Shown here piece by piece: positions 25,628-34,435 of a stretch of DNA of 64,000 nucleotides; within the stretch, counting starts at the first letter, position 1, and every line of letters starts with the position of its first letter. This DNA comes from Nocardioides salarius. Its GTDB lineage: Bacteria > Actinomycetota > Actinomycetes > Propionibacteriales > Nocardioidaceae. A program made the translations under genes and the position numbers. The notes beneath the pieces are model-generated. The model was not told the DNA's origin and ran no database searches. It worked only from the letters and a program-made list of their open reading frames with translations. The stretch spans positions 3,472,001 through 3,536,000 of the forward strand of contig NZ_JAFBBZ010000001.1 of NCBI RefSeq assembly GCF_016907435.1, written 5' to 3'.

Positions 25628-25989
25628 GTCGGCGGCTCCGTCCGGTCGGACAGGGCGGCTCTCAACTCATCGACCTCGTCCTTGCTCATCTTCCCCACGA
25701 AGTGCACCAGGGTCGATCGGCGGTCGTCGGTGTCGGCCAGCACCTGCTCCAGCAGTGCTGCGGTGTGCTCCTCCCGGGTGGAGCACGGCGAGTACAGGTA
25801 GGCCCGACCCTGCTTCTCCCGGCGGACCATCCCCTTGGAGTGCAGGTTGTCCAACACCGTCATCACCGTTGTGTAGGCCAAGGCCCGCTCGGCGCTCAAG
25901 TCCTCCAGCACCTGGCGAACCGAGACAGGGCTGTCCGAAGACCACAAGCGCTGCATCACGGCGGCCTCGAGCTGTCCCAGCTGCCTCAT
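25624..25989 (-). CDS. BlaI/MecI/CopY-family transcriptional repressor
   Basis: A 121-residue winged-helix repressor. The recognition segment ALAYTTVMTVLDNLHSKGMV is diagnostic of the family, followed by the wing REKQGRAYLYSP and a C-terminal dimerisation region. Family members bind TACTA-type dyads and are inactivated by M56 proteolysis (BlaI, MecI) or copper (CopY). No CopY-type CxC(x)nCxC motif is present, so the BlaI mode with the adjacent M56 peptidase is more likely. It lies inside the resB-to-M56 operon, whose promoter carries dyad site 3, so autoregulation is expected. Confidence 0.92.
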   Translation of the reverse strand: MRQLGQLEAAVMQRLWSSDSPVSVRQVLEDLSAERALAYTTVMTVLDNLHSKGMVRREKQGRAYLYSPCSTREEHTAALLEQVLADTDDRRSTLVHFVGKMSKDEVDELRAALSDRTEPPT

Positions 25990-28058
25990 TCGGGGCTCCT
26001 GTCCTCGTCCGTCGCGGAAACGACCGTCATCGTAGACGCCCCCGGTTTCGTCGATTGTCTGGAGAGGCTCTGCAGGTAGTCGTTGTAGGCACGCAGCTGT
26101 CGATCGTCCTCGCGCAGCTCGCTTCGGTCGAAGCGTCGCCGTTCGCGACGGTCGGCATGCACCCAGGACACCAGCAGTGCCACAGCCATGACCGCCAGAG
26201 GATACTCACCCAGCGCCCACCCCAGCGACGCTCCCAGGTACTGGTCCTCAGGCAAAGGGGCTCCCCAGTCCCGGTCGAGCGCCTCGAACCAGTCTCTGGC
26301 CAGCACGGTGGTGCTGGCCATCAAGCTCACCGAGAAGAGGGCGTGAAAGCCGAACGTGACCATGACCAGGAGCGCGCGCAGCGGGTAGGCGGGGCGGGTG
26401 AGGCCCGGGTCCGCGCCCACGACGCACTCAGCAAAGAGATAGCCGGCCAGCACGAAGTGCACAGTCATGAGCACGTGCCCGGTGTGGGTCTCCAGGGAGA
26501 GGCCGAACAACGAGCTGTAGTAGAAGGCCACCATGCTGGCCACGAAGAGGACCGACGCCACGATGGGGTGGCCGAGCAGTTGAGCGGGGAGCGAGTGGAC
26601 AACCTGGAGCAGCCACTCCCTGGGACCACGAGAGTCGTCGTCGCGGCGCTTCAGGGTCCGGAGAGCCAAGGTGACGGGCGTCCCCAGCACGAGGAAGGTC
26701 GGAACGGCGGTAGCGATGGTCATGTGCTGCACCATGTGCATGCTGAAGAGGACACGTCCGTAGGTCGCCGGCGCCCCGTTGGTCGCCCAGAGGAACAGCA
26801 CGCAGCCTGTGATCCAGCACGCCGTGCGCAGCCATGGCCAGGGGACGCCGCGCCGGCGCAGTCGACGCACGGCTACCAGGTACCACGTCAGCGCGGCCAG
26901 ACCGACAGGAAGGAAGAGCGCATCGGGGCTCCAGCGAGTCAGCCAACCGGCTGTGTCAAGGCCGGGAGGCATCGGGCTGCCCAGGAGCGACTCGGTCAAC
27001 GTGAGTGTGGTGGACGCTCCGTCCCCCTCCGGCGGGTCGGTTCGGCCGAGAGCGACGCCGAGGCCGGCGGCGGTGAGCAGGACCAGCACCTCGAGCACCA
27101 CGAGTCGCCAGAATGACTGCGTCCGCCCGGCCGCGACCTGGGCCAGAAGGCTTCGCCGTTGCCAGAGCCCCGCGAGGAGCAGGACGACGATCGCGGTCAG
27201 TTTGAGGCCGAGCAGCGCGCCGTACGACGACACAAGGGACGCGACGTCCGGTACCCGGATCCAAGCCCCGGCGAGGCCCGACACCGTCACCAGTGCTGCG
27301 CACCACCCCGCCAAGGTGGAGTAGCGTCGCGCCACCGTGCCCAGGGTCGGGCCGAGACGAGCGCCGACGAAGGCAAGCCCCACAAGTCCCCCACCCCAGA
27401 CACCGATGCCCACCAGGTGAAACATCTGCAGGCTGACGGCTTCATCGTGGCTCAGGGTGCCGGCCGCGTGACCAGTGAGTGCGACGGGCCACAGCGCGAC
27501 CAAGGAAACGACCGTCAGCGCGCCGAGGGTGGCGGTGCGCGACGCCGTTGCACAGCCAAGGGCTACGACCGCGGACAGTCCGGCCCCCCACAGCAGGTAC
27601 TGGCCGAGCTCGTAGGAACGAGCGAAGAAGATGGCCTCCTGCAGGAACCCCCTGGCCCCCACGGCGCTGCCCGACGCATCGGAATAGACCAAGGCGACCA
27701 GAAGTCCATTCATCGCGACCCAGGCCGTGGCGCCAAGCTGCGCGACGGCCACGAGGCGGGCCCGCACTCCGGTGATCCGCGCCTCGTCGTCGCCGGGCTC
27801 GGGGGGCACACAGGTGCTGGCCAGGACCAGGGTCCCGACCGTGAGCATGGCGCCCAAGTCGCGAAGCGTCTGGACGACAGGGAGCCCCACGCGCGTGATG
27901 GTGCCCGGGTCCGGCAACCCGGGAACACCCAGCGGTGCCAGCGCCCCCGTGAGTGACGTGGCGAGGAGAGCGACAAACACCGCCCACGAGACCGCACCGA
28001 TGGCACCGACGGTGCGGGTGGTGCGGGTTGTGCGGGTGGCGACCGTCGCGCTGGTCAT
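25986..28058 (-). CDS. CopD-CtaG fusion: copper import / cytochrome c oxidase assembly membrane protein
   Basis: A 690-residue polytopic protein. Residues ~15-330 are CopD-like (eight or so helices, with TGHAAGTLSHDEAVSLQMFH and LVGIGVWGGGL), and residues ~390-640 are a caa3_CtaG domain (SMHMVQHMTIATAVPTFLVL, HTGHVLMTVHFVLAGYLF). The His/Met-rich helices could bind copper. Such fusions are common in actinobacteria and are linked to copper delivery to oxidases. It overlaps copC upstream and the blaI-type gene downstream by 4 bases each. Confidence 0.9.
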   Translation of the reverse strand: MTSATVATRTTRTTRTVGAIGAVSWAVFVALLATSLTGALAPLGVPGLPDPGTITRVGLPVVQTLRDLGAMLTVGTLVLASTCVPPEPGDDEARITGVRARLVAVAQLGATAWVAMNGLLVALVYSDASGSAVGARGFLQEAIFFARSYELGQYLLWGAGLSAVVALGCATASRTATLGALTVVSLVALWPVALTGHAAGTLSHDEAVSLQMFHLVGIGVWGGGLVGLAFVGARLGPTLGTVARRYSTLAGWCAALVTVSGLAGAWIRVPDVASLVSSYGALLGLKLTAIVVLLLAGLWQRRSLLAQVAAGRTQSFWRLVVLEVLVLLTAAGLGVALGRTDPPEGDGASTTLTLTESLLGSPMPPGLDTAGWLTRWSPDALFLPVGLAALTWYLVAVRRLRRRGVPWPWLRTACWITGCVLFLWATNGAPATYGRVLFSMHMVQHMTIATAVPTFLVLGTPVTLALRTLKRRDDDSRGPREWLLQVVHSLPAQLLGHPIVASVLFVASMVAFYYSSLFGLSLETHTGHVLMTVHFVLAGYLFAECVVGADPGLTRPAYPLRALLVMVTFGFHALFSVSLMASTTVLARDWFEALDRDWGAPLPEDQYLGASLGWALGEYPLAVMAVALLVSWVHADRRERRRFDRSELREDDRQLRAYNDYLQSLSRQSTKPGASTMTVVSATDEDRSPE

Positions 28059-28687
28059 GCCTCACTCCTGCGGCGGGTCAGCCTGACGGTTGCGACGCCG
28101 GCGAGGAAGACAAGGACGATGACGACGGCGCCGATGACGACGAGGAAGCCACCCGACACGCCTGCTGGCTCGCTGGGATCGGGGTCGGTGCTGGCGCTGA
28201 CGGGCGGGGGAGTGTCGGCGGGCGGCGTGGCCTCCGTCGGTGCGTCTTCCTCGGCAGACTGAAGCTGCGCCGCGGAGGAACGGACGGTGAAGGTAAAGCT
28301 GCCGGCGACGGGATGTCCGTCCCGGGACACGACCCGATACGAGATGCGCCACGGGGTGCGGCCCCCTGGCGTGGAGGTGTCACTGGTCCGACTGCGAGGA
28401 ACGGCTGCGACCAGCTCGGCCGGGCTCGCGCCGTTCGACAGCTCCAGGTCGAGAGTCTCGCCGCCACCGATGCGTGCAGTGATCGTGCTCAGCCCCGGAC
28501 TCATGTCCTCGGTGAAGGTCAGGGTGAGGACCTCGGGCCAGGTGTCCAGCTGGGCGCCGTCCGCCGGATCGACGGACAGCAGGTCCGTGTGCGCCGCGGC
28601 GGGTGGCGCCGCCAGCGTCCCGACGCAGGCGACGAGGAAGAAGGCGAGTGTCGCGATCCCGCTGTGACGCCACGGTGAACGAGTCAT
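28055..28687 (-). CDS. copC: CopC-family periplasmic copper-binding protein with C-terminal membrane anchor
   Basis: A 210-residue protein with a signal peptide cut near AAPPAAAH, leaving an N-terminal histidine (HTDLLSVDPADGA) of the kind that binds Cu(II) in CopC. The CopC domain ends with the conserved DGHPVAGSFTFTV. A Pro/Thr-rich linker and a C-terminal helix (GGFLVVIGAVVIVLVFLAG) follow. It overlaps the CopD-CtaG gene and the small ORF by 4 bases on either side. Confidence 0.92.
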   Translation of the reverse strand: MTRSPWRHSGIATLAFFLVACVGTLAAPPAAAHTDLLSVDPADGAQLDTWPEVLTLTFTEDMSPGLSTITARIGGGETLDLELSNGASPAELVAAVPRSRTSDTSTPGGRTPWRISYRVVSRDGHPVAGSFTFTVRSSAAQLQSAEEDAPTEATPPADTPPPVSASTDPDPSEPAGVSGGFLVVIGAVVIVLVFLAGVATVRLTRRRSEA

Positions 28688-28779
28688 TTCTTACCTCGCG
28701 CGATGAGATACATGGCGACCAGGGTCGCCACTAGTGTGAACAGGCCGATGATGATGGTAGAGACGGTGTCGTCGTTCAT
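28684..28779 (-). CDS. 31-residue single-helix membrane protein
   Basis: A tiny gene between ccsA and copC. Its product is nearly all one transmembrane helix (residues 7-26: STIIIGLFTLVATLVAMYLI) with a basic C-terminus ARGKK. ATG at 28779 is preceded by GGAGCC. The stop overlaps the copC ATG in the same ATGA arrangement used throughout this operon, strong evidence that it is translated. It resembles small subunits or assembly factors of heme/copper complexes in size only; function unknown. Confidence 0.75.
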   Translation of the reverse strand: MNDDTVSTIIIGLFTLVATLVAMYLIARGKK

Positions 28780-28790
28780 GTCCAGGCTCC

Positions 28791-29699
28791 TCACACGCCC
28801 GCGTAGGAGTGAAGTCCGGGGATCCAGAGGTTGACTCCGAAGAAGTTGAAGGCGAATGCGAGGAAGCCCGCGACAGCCAGCAGCCCTGCCCCACGTCGCC
28901 AACCAGCGGCCGACAAAGCGTGCAGATGAGCGGCGTAGAGAACCCAGGTGATGAAGGCCCACGTCTCTTTCGGGTCCCAACCCCAGTAGCGCCCCCACGC
29001 GTTCTCGGCCCAGACGGCCCCGGCGATCACCGCGAACGTCCATATCGGGAACGCGACCAGGTGCACGGTGTGCGCCAGAGCGGCGTAGGGATCGTCCCCG
29101 GCCGCCGAGCGACGGCGCAGCAGGTGCGCCAGTGTCGCGATCGCTCCGACGGTGAAGAGGGCGCCGGCTGTAATGGCTGCGGCGACGTGGACCACCAGCC
29201 ACCATGAGTTGAGGACCGGAACCAGGTCGTCGACCGGCGTGTAGAAGCTGGTGACCGATACGCCCAGCAGCACGAGCACCAAACCTGCCACCCATGCCGC
29301 CAGGCCTACGACCTGCCGCCCCCGGAGCAGGGAGAGGAACACCAGGGCCACGGCTGCCGACCCGGTCAGTCCGAACTCGTACATGTTCCCCCAGGGCACC
29401 CGACCGGCCGCGACGCCGCGCAGCACGACGGCCAGGCCCGTGGCTAGAGCCCCCAGGCTCAGAAGCACGGTGCCGACCCGCGCTGCGGGAGCGTCAACCG
29501 GCGTGGGCACCCAGCCCCCGGCGTGCTGTGTCGCCGTCGACCGCCCGGGGCCAACGGTCGTGCTCACCGCGTTTGCCGCAGTCGGGGACCTCCGTGACGT
29601 GGCGGTGTTGACGGCGAACGCCACGAGGGCCATGCCCAGCAGGATCATCGCCGCCACCACGGACCTGTCGGACAGTGCTGCAAGCTCTGCGGTGGTCAC
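28791..29699 (-). CDS. ccsA: CcsA/ResC-type heme-handling cytochrome c biogenesis protein
   Basis: A 302-residue protein with about eight helices. The tryptophan-rich heme-binding motif WGRYWGWDPKETWAFITW of the CcsA/CcmC/CcmF superfamily is complete, with flanking histidines (VVHVAAAI, LAHTVHLVAF, YAAHLHAL). With ResB it forms the system II cytochrome c synthase that exports heme and attaches it to CxxCH motifs. GTG at 29699 overlaps the resB stop. Confidence 0.94.
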   Translation of the reverse strand: MTTAELAALSDRSVVAAMILLGMALVAFAVNTATSRRSPTAANAVSTTVGPGRSTATQHAGGWVPTPVDAPAARVGTVLLSLGALATGLAVVLRGVAAGRVPWGNMYEFGLTGSAAVALVFLSLLRGRQVVGLAAWVAGLVLVLLGVSVTSFYTPVDDLVPVLNSWWLVVHVAAAITAGALFTVGAIATLAHLLRRRSAAGDDPYAALAHTVHLVAFPIWTFAVIAGAVWAENAWGRYWGWDPKETWAFITWVLYAAHLHALSAAGWRRGAGLLAVAGFLAFAFNFFGVNLWIPGLHSYAGV

Positions 29700-31303
29700 G
29701 AGCGGATCTCCCTCGACGGTCGGGTGTCGGTGCAAGGCATGGAGCGGAGGATCTGCGCGAGCGTCGCCAGCTCGGAGAGCGGAGCCTCGCGTCGAGACAG
29801 GGTGCGCGCAGCGACCTCGATGTTGCCGTCGTCATCGGCTCTGACCCACACCCGGCGACGAGACACCCCGAGGGAGACGGTCAGCCCCAGCAGCAGCACG
29901 ATGGCGGCCACCAGGGAGATCTCCTTGCCTGGGTCCCGTGCGACCTGGAAATTCGCGAAGCGTGAGAGCCCGTCGAACGTCACCGACCCCAGTCCGTCAG
30001 GCAGAGTGGCCGTCTGGCCAGGAGCGAGCGAAACCCTCCACTTCTCCCCGTCCGGAGCACTCACCTCCTCCAGGTCATCGAGATCCAGTGCGAACACGGA
30101 CTGAGGAGTGCCGTCGTCCAGACCCAAGTCACCGGTGAAAGCGGTGAGCTGCAGCCTCGGGTTGACGTCGTCGGGGAAGACCGAGACGGTGACTCCGCCC
30201 TCCCCCCGGGCCGCGGTCGGCAGCAGCAGTCCTTGCAGTGCGACCGATCTGGGTTGCGCGTCCGGCGCCTTCACGACGCCGTCGGAGGTGAACGCCTGGT
30301 CCATGGGCAGGAAGATGAACGGTCCGGACGTCGCCACGTCGCCGTTGCCGTCGCGCACGGTCACCTCCGGCGCATAGCCGTGCCCGGTCAAGAAGAACTT
30401 GGTGCCGTTGATGTCTAGAGGACGGTTCGGCTCGACCGTGAAGGTCCCCGATCCCTCGGCCTGGCTGCGGTACGACACGTTGCCCGCAAAGCCTCGTGGC
30501 TCGCCGCGTCGCACTCCACTGGTCTCGAACTCGGCAGTGAAGCTCTCCAAGGTGAGCTGCATCGGCTCCAGCTCGGCGAGGTCGGCCAGTGGCGCCGGCG
30601 TGATCGCGTCGTAGGCGGACGTCACGTTGGCGAAGCTAGCGCCCTCGACGACCGCGACCCGTCCCTCGTACCCGAAGAGTCGTCCCCCGGCGACACCCAC
30701 GAGCAGCAAGAGCAGGGACAAGTGAAAGAGCAGGTTGCCAACCTCCCGGACGTGCCCCTTCTCTGCCCTGACCTCTCCATCGGTGCGCACCACGCGAAAG
30801 CCGCGGCGGGCCAGGTGCCTGGCGGCCGTCTCCAGGGCTGCGTCCGCGTCGGCGCTGCGCACCCTCTGATATCCGGCCTCCCGTGCCAGACGACGAGGGC
30901 CCGGCGGCGGGGCAGCGCGGAACTCTTGCCACAGACGAGCACACCTCGGCAGGACGCATCCGGTCATGGAGACCAGCAAGAGGATGTAGATGGCCGCGAA
31001 CCAGGGTGCGCTGTAGACGTTGAACAGTGAGAACCTGTCCAGCCACGTGGCCAAGTCCGGATGCTCCCGGTAGAAGAACGCGACAGCGGAGGGATCGCTG
31101 GCCACGCCGCGTTGCGGCAGCAGTGACCCGGGGACAGCGGACAACGCGAGCAGGACGAGCAGGACGACGGCGGTGCGCATGGCCGTCAGTCGTCTCCACA
31201 CCCAGCGGCACCAGCCCAAGAGACTTGAGCTCGAGGTCGTGGTGGGCCGGCGTGAGGGCTCCGTGTCGTCCACGGTCGTGCCAGCGGGTCCAGGGTTGCT
31301 CAT
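29696..31303 (-). CDS. resB: ResB-family cytochrome c biogenesis protein
   Basis: A 535-residue protein. Three N-terminal helices (around residues 40-60, 95-115 and 190-210), a large extracytoplasmic domain, then a fourth helix (ISLVAAIVLLLGLTVSLGV) and a cytosolic tail. Family features include MRTAVVLLVLLALSAVPGSL and VGNLLFHLSLLLLLVGVAGG. It is the partner of CcsA. The start at 31303 (MSNPGPAGTTVDD) lies 8 bases from dyad site 3, so the promoter or a leaderless start is directly under the operator. First gene of the seven-gene operon. Confidence 0.93.
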   Translation of the reverse strand: MSNPGPAGTTVDDTEPSRRPTTTSSSSLLGWCRWVWRRLTAMRTAVVLLVLLALSAVPGSLLPQRGVASDPSAVAFFYREHPDLATWLDRFSLFNVYSAPWFAAIYILLLVSMTGCVLPRCARLWQEFRAAPPPGPRRLAREAGYQRVRSADADAALETAARHLARRGFRVVRTDGEVRAEKGHVREVGNLLFHLSLLLLLVGVAGGRLFGYEGRVAVVEGASFANVTSAYDAITPAPLADLAELEPMQLTLESFTAEFETSGVRRGEPRGFAGNVSYRSQAEGSGTFTVEPNRPLDINGTKFFLTGHGYAPEVTVRDGNGDVATSGPFIFLPMDQAFTSDGVVKAPDAQPRSVALQGLLLPTAARGEGGVTVSVFPDDVNPRLQLTAFTGDLGLDDGTPQSVFALDLDDLEEVSAPDGEKWRVSLAPGQTATLPDGLGSVTFDGLSRFANFQVARDPGKEISLVAAIVLLLGLTVSLGVSRRRVWVRADDDGNIEVAARTLSRREAPLSELATLAQILRSMPCTDTRPSREIRS

Positions 31304-31311
31304 CGCCAACA

Positions 31312-31328
31312 TACTATCTGCCCTAGTA
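31312..31328. promoter_or_regulatory. BlaI/CopY-type operator dyad (site 3), divergent promoter
   Basis: TACTATCTGCCCTAGTA matches the TACTAT-N5-ATAGTA dyad with one mismatch. It lies between resB (8 bases) and lnt (21 bases), divergent genes. Because resB heads the operon that encodes the blaI-type repressor, this would be the autoregulatory site. Confidence 0.78.
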
Positions 31329-31349
31329 ATTAGTCGTCGAGGAGGTCCG

Positions 31350-32885
31350 ATGAGGCAGGCCCGCATCAGGGGATGGGGGTGCGCGACCGTGGGTGGCGCA
31401 TTGACGGCCTTCGCCTTCGCGCCGTGGTCGTTGGCCTGGCTGGCGCCGGTGGGGATTGCTGCTCTCGTCCTCGCCGTGCAGAGGCAGGGTCCCGTCGGCG
31501 GTGGCCTAGCAGGAGGGGCGTACGGCGTTGTCTTCTTCGGGATGACTCTGTGGTGGCTCAGCGAGTCCATCGCCGTTGCCGCTTGGTCTGCGATCGTCCT
31601 CACTCAGGCGGTCTGGCTGGTCGCGACGGGCGTCGCGATGACCCTCGTGCGGGACCTCCCGGCCTGGCCGATCTGGACTGCGCTGGTGTGGACCACGGTG
31701 GAGACGGCACGCTCGCTCGTGCCATGGGGAGGTGTCCCGTGGGGCCGGTTGGGCTACACCGCGGTCGACGCGCCTTGGTCGGGTGTCCTCGCCGTCGGAG
31801 GTGTTGCTGGTGCCGGCACTCTCGTGGTGCTGATGGGTGCCGCCGCGGCGAATCTCGTCATGGCCGTGGCTCGTCGTCGCAATGGCCGGGGCCTCACCCG
31901 ACCAATGGTCGCGACCACCGCCGGCGTGGGCGTGATGGTGTGGGTTGTCCTCGATGCCGCTGCCGTGGGGGGCCGACTGGGTGTACAGGAGCAGGGACGT
32001 GCACGCGTCGCCGTCGTCCAAGGTGGCGTGCCGGGAGACGGGACGCAGGTGGCCGTCAACCATCGCCAGGTCACCCTGAACCAGCTGAAGCAGACCCGAG
32101 ACGTACTGGCCTCGCCTGGCCCCTCGAGTGCGGCTCCAGACTTCGTCCTGTGGCCGGAGAACGCCACCGCTGTCGACCCTTCCGTCGACCCAACGGCCGG
32201 GGCGCTGCTTGACACGGCTGTGAGGGAAGCGGGGGCGCCTGTCCTGGTCGGCGCGATCGTGGACGGCCCCTCGCCCTCGCTTGCCCTCAATCAGGCGATC
32301 GTGTGGACGGCGCGGGGTCCGGGGGCCCGCTACACCAAACAGCACTTGGTTCCCTTCGGGGAGTACGTCCCCTTCAGAGCGATCGCGGAACAGGTCTCGA
32401 GTCGCGTTGCCGCCATCCAGCGGGACATGGTCGAGGGGGGCGACGCGGCTCCGCTACAGGTGGCAGGCCGGCGCATTGCCGCGGCGCTGTGCTTCGACAT
32501 CGCGTACGACGACGTGCTGCGCGAGCAGGTCGACCAGGGGGCCGACTTGGTCACCGTCCAAACCAGCAACGCCATGTTCCTGCGGACTGCGCAGCTCGAG
32601 CAGCAGTGGGACGTCACGCGGGCTCGTGCTGTCGAGGTGGGACGAGGAGTCGTCGTGGCCTCGCTCAACGGGATCTCGGGTGCTATCGGTCCGGATGGAC
32701 GCGTGATCGAGCGGCTTCCGTCGCGCGAGTCGCGGGGTAGCCTCGTCGAGGTGCCCACGACCAGCGGAGTAACCCCGGCAGTGCGGCTGGGGCCGTGGCC
32801 CGGTCGGGCGGCCGGGCTGCTCGCCGTTGTTGCCGTGGGAGTGGCTCTCGGGAGACGACGTAGCCCGATGCAAGAGAAGAGTTGA
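31350..32885 (+). CDS. lnt: Apolipoprotein N-acyltransferase (copy 1)
   Basis: A 511-residue Lnt. The N-terminal half is multi-spanning and the C-terminal half is a nitrilase-type domain with the catalytic triad Glu270 (LWPENAT), Lys330 (RYTKQHLVPFGEYVPF) and Cys381 (ALCFDIAYDD). It transfers a fatty acid to the N-terminal cysteine of lipoproteins. ATG at 31350 follows GAGGAGG. It diverges from resB under dyad site 3. Its accessory location suggests a dedicated role in maturing lipoproteins encoded in this island; that is inference. Confidence 0.93.
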   Translation: MRQARIRGWGCATVGGALTAFAFAPWSLAWLAPVGIAALVLAVQRQGPVGGGLAGGAYGVVFFGMTLWWLSESIAVAAWSAIVLTQAVWLVATGVAMTLVRDLPAWPIWTALVWTTVETARSLVPWGGVPWGRLGYTAVDAPWSGVLAVGGVAGAGTLVVLMGAAAANLVMAVARRRNGRGLTRPMVATTAGVGVMVWVVLDAAAVGGRLGVQEQGRARVAVVQGGVPGDGTQVAVNHRQVTLNQLKQTRDVLASPGPSSAAPDFVLWPENATAVDPSVDPTAGALLDTAVREAGAPVLVGAIVDGPSPSLALNQAIVWTARGPGARYTKQHLVPFGEYVPFRAIAEQVSSRVAAIQRDMVEGGDAAPLQVAGRRIAAALCFDIAYDDVLREQVDQGADLVTVQTSNAMFLRTAQLEQQWDVTRARAVEVGRGVVVASLNGISGAIGPDGRVIERLPSRESRGSLVEVPTTSGVTPAVRLGPWPGRAAGLLAVVAVGVALGRRRSPMQEKS

Positions 32886-32907
32886 TTTCTCTCTCACGGA
32901 CCCGCTC

Positions 32908-33990
32908 TCAGGGCGTGATGCCGCGGGCGATCATGGCCGCTCGCGGGTCCACCGGGTCGCCGCCACCGGGGCGGACCTCGAGGTGGAGGTGGGGGCCGGT
33001 GACGTTTCCGGTGGAGCCCACGGTGCCGATGGCCTCACCCGCGGTCACGCTCTCACCGGTCGTGACGGAGATCGAGGTCTGGTGCGCGTACCAGATCTCG
33101 GTGCCGTCCTCGAGCGTGAGCACGGTCTTGTTGCCGTAGGCGCCGTCGTACCCGGCGGAGGTGACGGTGGCGTTGGCAATCGCGACCAGGGGAGTGCCGG
33201 GAGGCGCGGCAAGGTCGAGGCCGGTGTGGTAGGTCGCCCAGAGGCCGGTCTCGCCGAACTGGGCGGTCAGCCGGTAGCCGGCCAGCGGGAGCTGCCACAG
33301 GTTCTGCTCCAGGACCTTGGCGTGCTTCTCCGCGGCGGCCGCGAGGTTGGAGAGCTCGGCGTTGCGCTGCTTGGCCTGCTGCTCCACCTGGGCGGCGAGC
33401 TTGCCGTCGTCGGCGCCCTCGAGGGCGTCGCGGGAGGAGTCGCGCGAGACCACGGCGTCGCGGCCCAGGATCACGCTTTCCTGGCCCAGCGAGCCGGTCA
33501 GGGCGCTGGCGGGGGACACCTTGGCCGAGGCTGGGGCCGCGGGCTCGGGGACGGGCGTGCCGGAGGTAGTGAGCACCCCGCCGACCGAGACGGCCAGGGC
33601 GGCGACGCCGAGCAGCGCGGGCACCGAGGGCACCCGGCGCAGGACCGAGGAGCGCGTCGAGGTCCTCACGGCCCGGCGACGGCCCGCGGGGGCGGGGGAG
33701 GCGATCGCGGCCGCGCTCAGCGAGGACAGCGGCAGCGACATGGTCTGGTCGGTGGCGAACGACGTCGTCTGGTCGACCGGCTCGAGGTCGGCCAGCACCC
33801 GCTCGATGGTGCCGGTGTCGATCGTCTTGGTGCTCGCGCGGCGGCGGCCGACGTACGGCGCTGCCGGGGCGACCTCGGTGGAACCGGTCGGCACGGCACG
33901 GCGGCGGCCGACGTACGGCTGCTCGGCGCTCAGCAGGGTCCCGGAGTCGCCGCGACCGTGGTCGTGGCTGCCTTTTCGGTGGTGACCCAT
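32908..33990 (-). CDS. M23 (LytM-type) peptidoglycan endopeptidase
   Basis: A 360-residue protein. It starts MGHHRKGSHDHGRG at 33990, the usual opening for actinobacterial M23 proteins, and has a disordered N-terminus with a repeated PYVGRRRA motif, one helix (VPSVPALLGVAALAVSVGG), a coiled coil (KLAAQVEQQAKQRNAELSNL), and an M23 domain with zinc ligands in TYHTGLDLAAPPG and GPHLHLEV. The in-frame region upstream to 34338 is excluded because it lacks a ribosome-binding site and family similarity. It converges on lnt. Probably an envelope hydrolase exported by its single helix. Confidence 0.9.
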   Translation of the reverse strand: MGHHRKGSHDHGRGDSGTLLSAEQPYVGRRRAVPTGSTEVAPAAPYVGRRRASTKTIDTGTIERVLADLEPVDQTTSFATDQTMSLPLSSLSAAAIASPAPAGRRRAVRTSTRSSVLRRVPSVPALLGVAALAVSVGGVLTTSGTPVPEPAAPASAKVSPASALTGSLGQESVILGRDAVVSRDSSRDALEGADDGKLAAQVEQQAKQRNAELSNLAAAAEKHAKVLEQNLWQLPLAGYRLTAQFGETGLWATYHTGLDLAAPPGTPLVAIANATVTSAGYDGAYGNKTVLTLEDGTEIWYAHQTSISVTTGESVTAGEAIGTVGSTGNVTGPHLHLEVRPGGGDPVDPRAAMIARGITP

Positions 33991-34335
33991 GCGTGGAGGC
34001 TCCGCGGTGTCGGCGACGTCGGACGGGCGCCCGAAGGGGTGATCAGGCGCAACGGTCCGAGACCGTAGCGGACGCGTCGCAATGCCCAAAACCTGAGGCA
34101 AAGTGAGGTTCGCGGCCATCACGCCGACGCCGACGGACAAGAGCGTGGTGAGGAAGGCCAGCCCTTCGGCGACGTAGGGCGTCCTGGGCAGACGGAAACG
34201 ACCGGCATCGGTGTCCCGCTTGTGGTTAGTGGCCACAGCGCTGATCCCTCGCTGTTGCTGACGGGGGCGACGCCGAGGTTGATGGCCGTCGACGCCCGAG
34301 AAGTCACCGAGTGAAGCACTGACGGACAGAGGCGT
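33991..34335. other. Region without a supported gene
   Basis: On the minus strand an open frame continues from the M23 gene and encodes one hydrophobic stretch (GLAFLTTLLSVGVGVMAANL) with no recognised family and no good start site. It may be a remnant of a gene brought in with an earlier insertion. No RNA gene or repeat was found here. Confidence 0.4.
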
Positions 34336-34336
34336 C

Positions 34337-34353
34337 AACTATGCGAGGTAGTA
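34337..34353. promoter_or_regulatory. Weak BlaI-type dyad (site 4)
   Basis: AACTATGCGAGGTAGTA fits TACTAT-N5-ATAGTA with two mismatches. It is 82 bases upstream of the FliL-like start. Its match is weaker than the other sites, and its function is uncertain. Confidence 0.45.
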
Positions 34354-34435
34354 GATGCCGCAGATCCGGCGGCTGGTGGCCGAGGCTGAGGGAGACGAAT
34401 TCTCAAGGAAGCCATCAGCTGGAAGTAGGAGAGAC

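Noticed and set aside
24614..25989. Beta-lactam resistance system (blaI-blaR1)
   Set aside because: The repressor and M56 peptidase are present, but the M56 protein has no penicillin-binding domain and no beta-lactamase or PBP gene is nearby.
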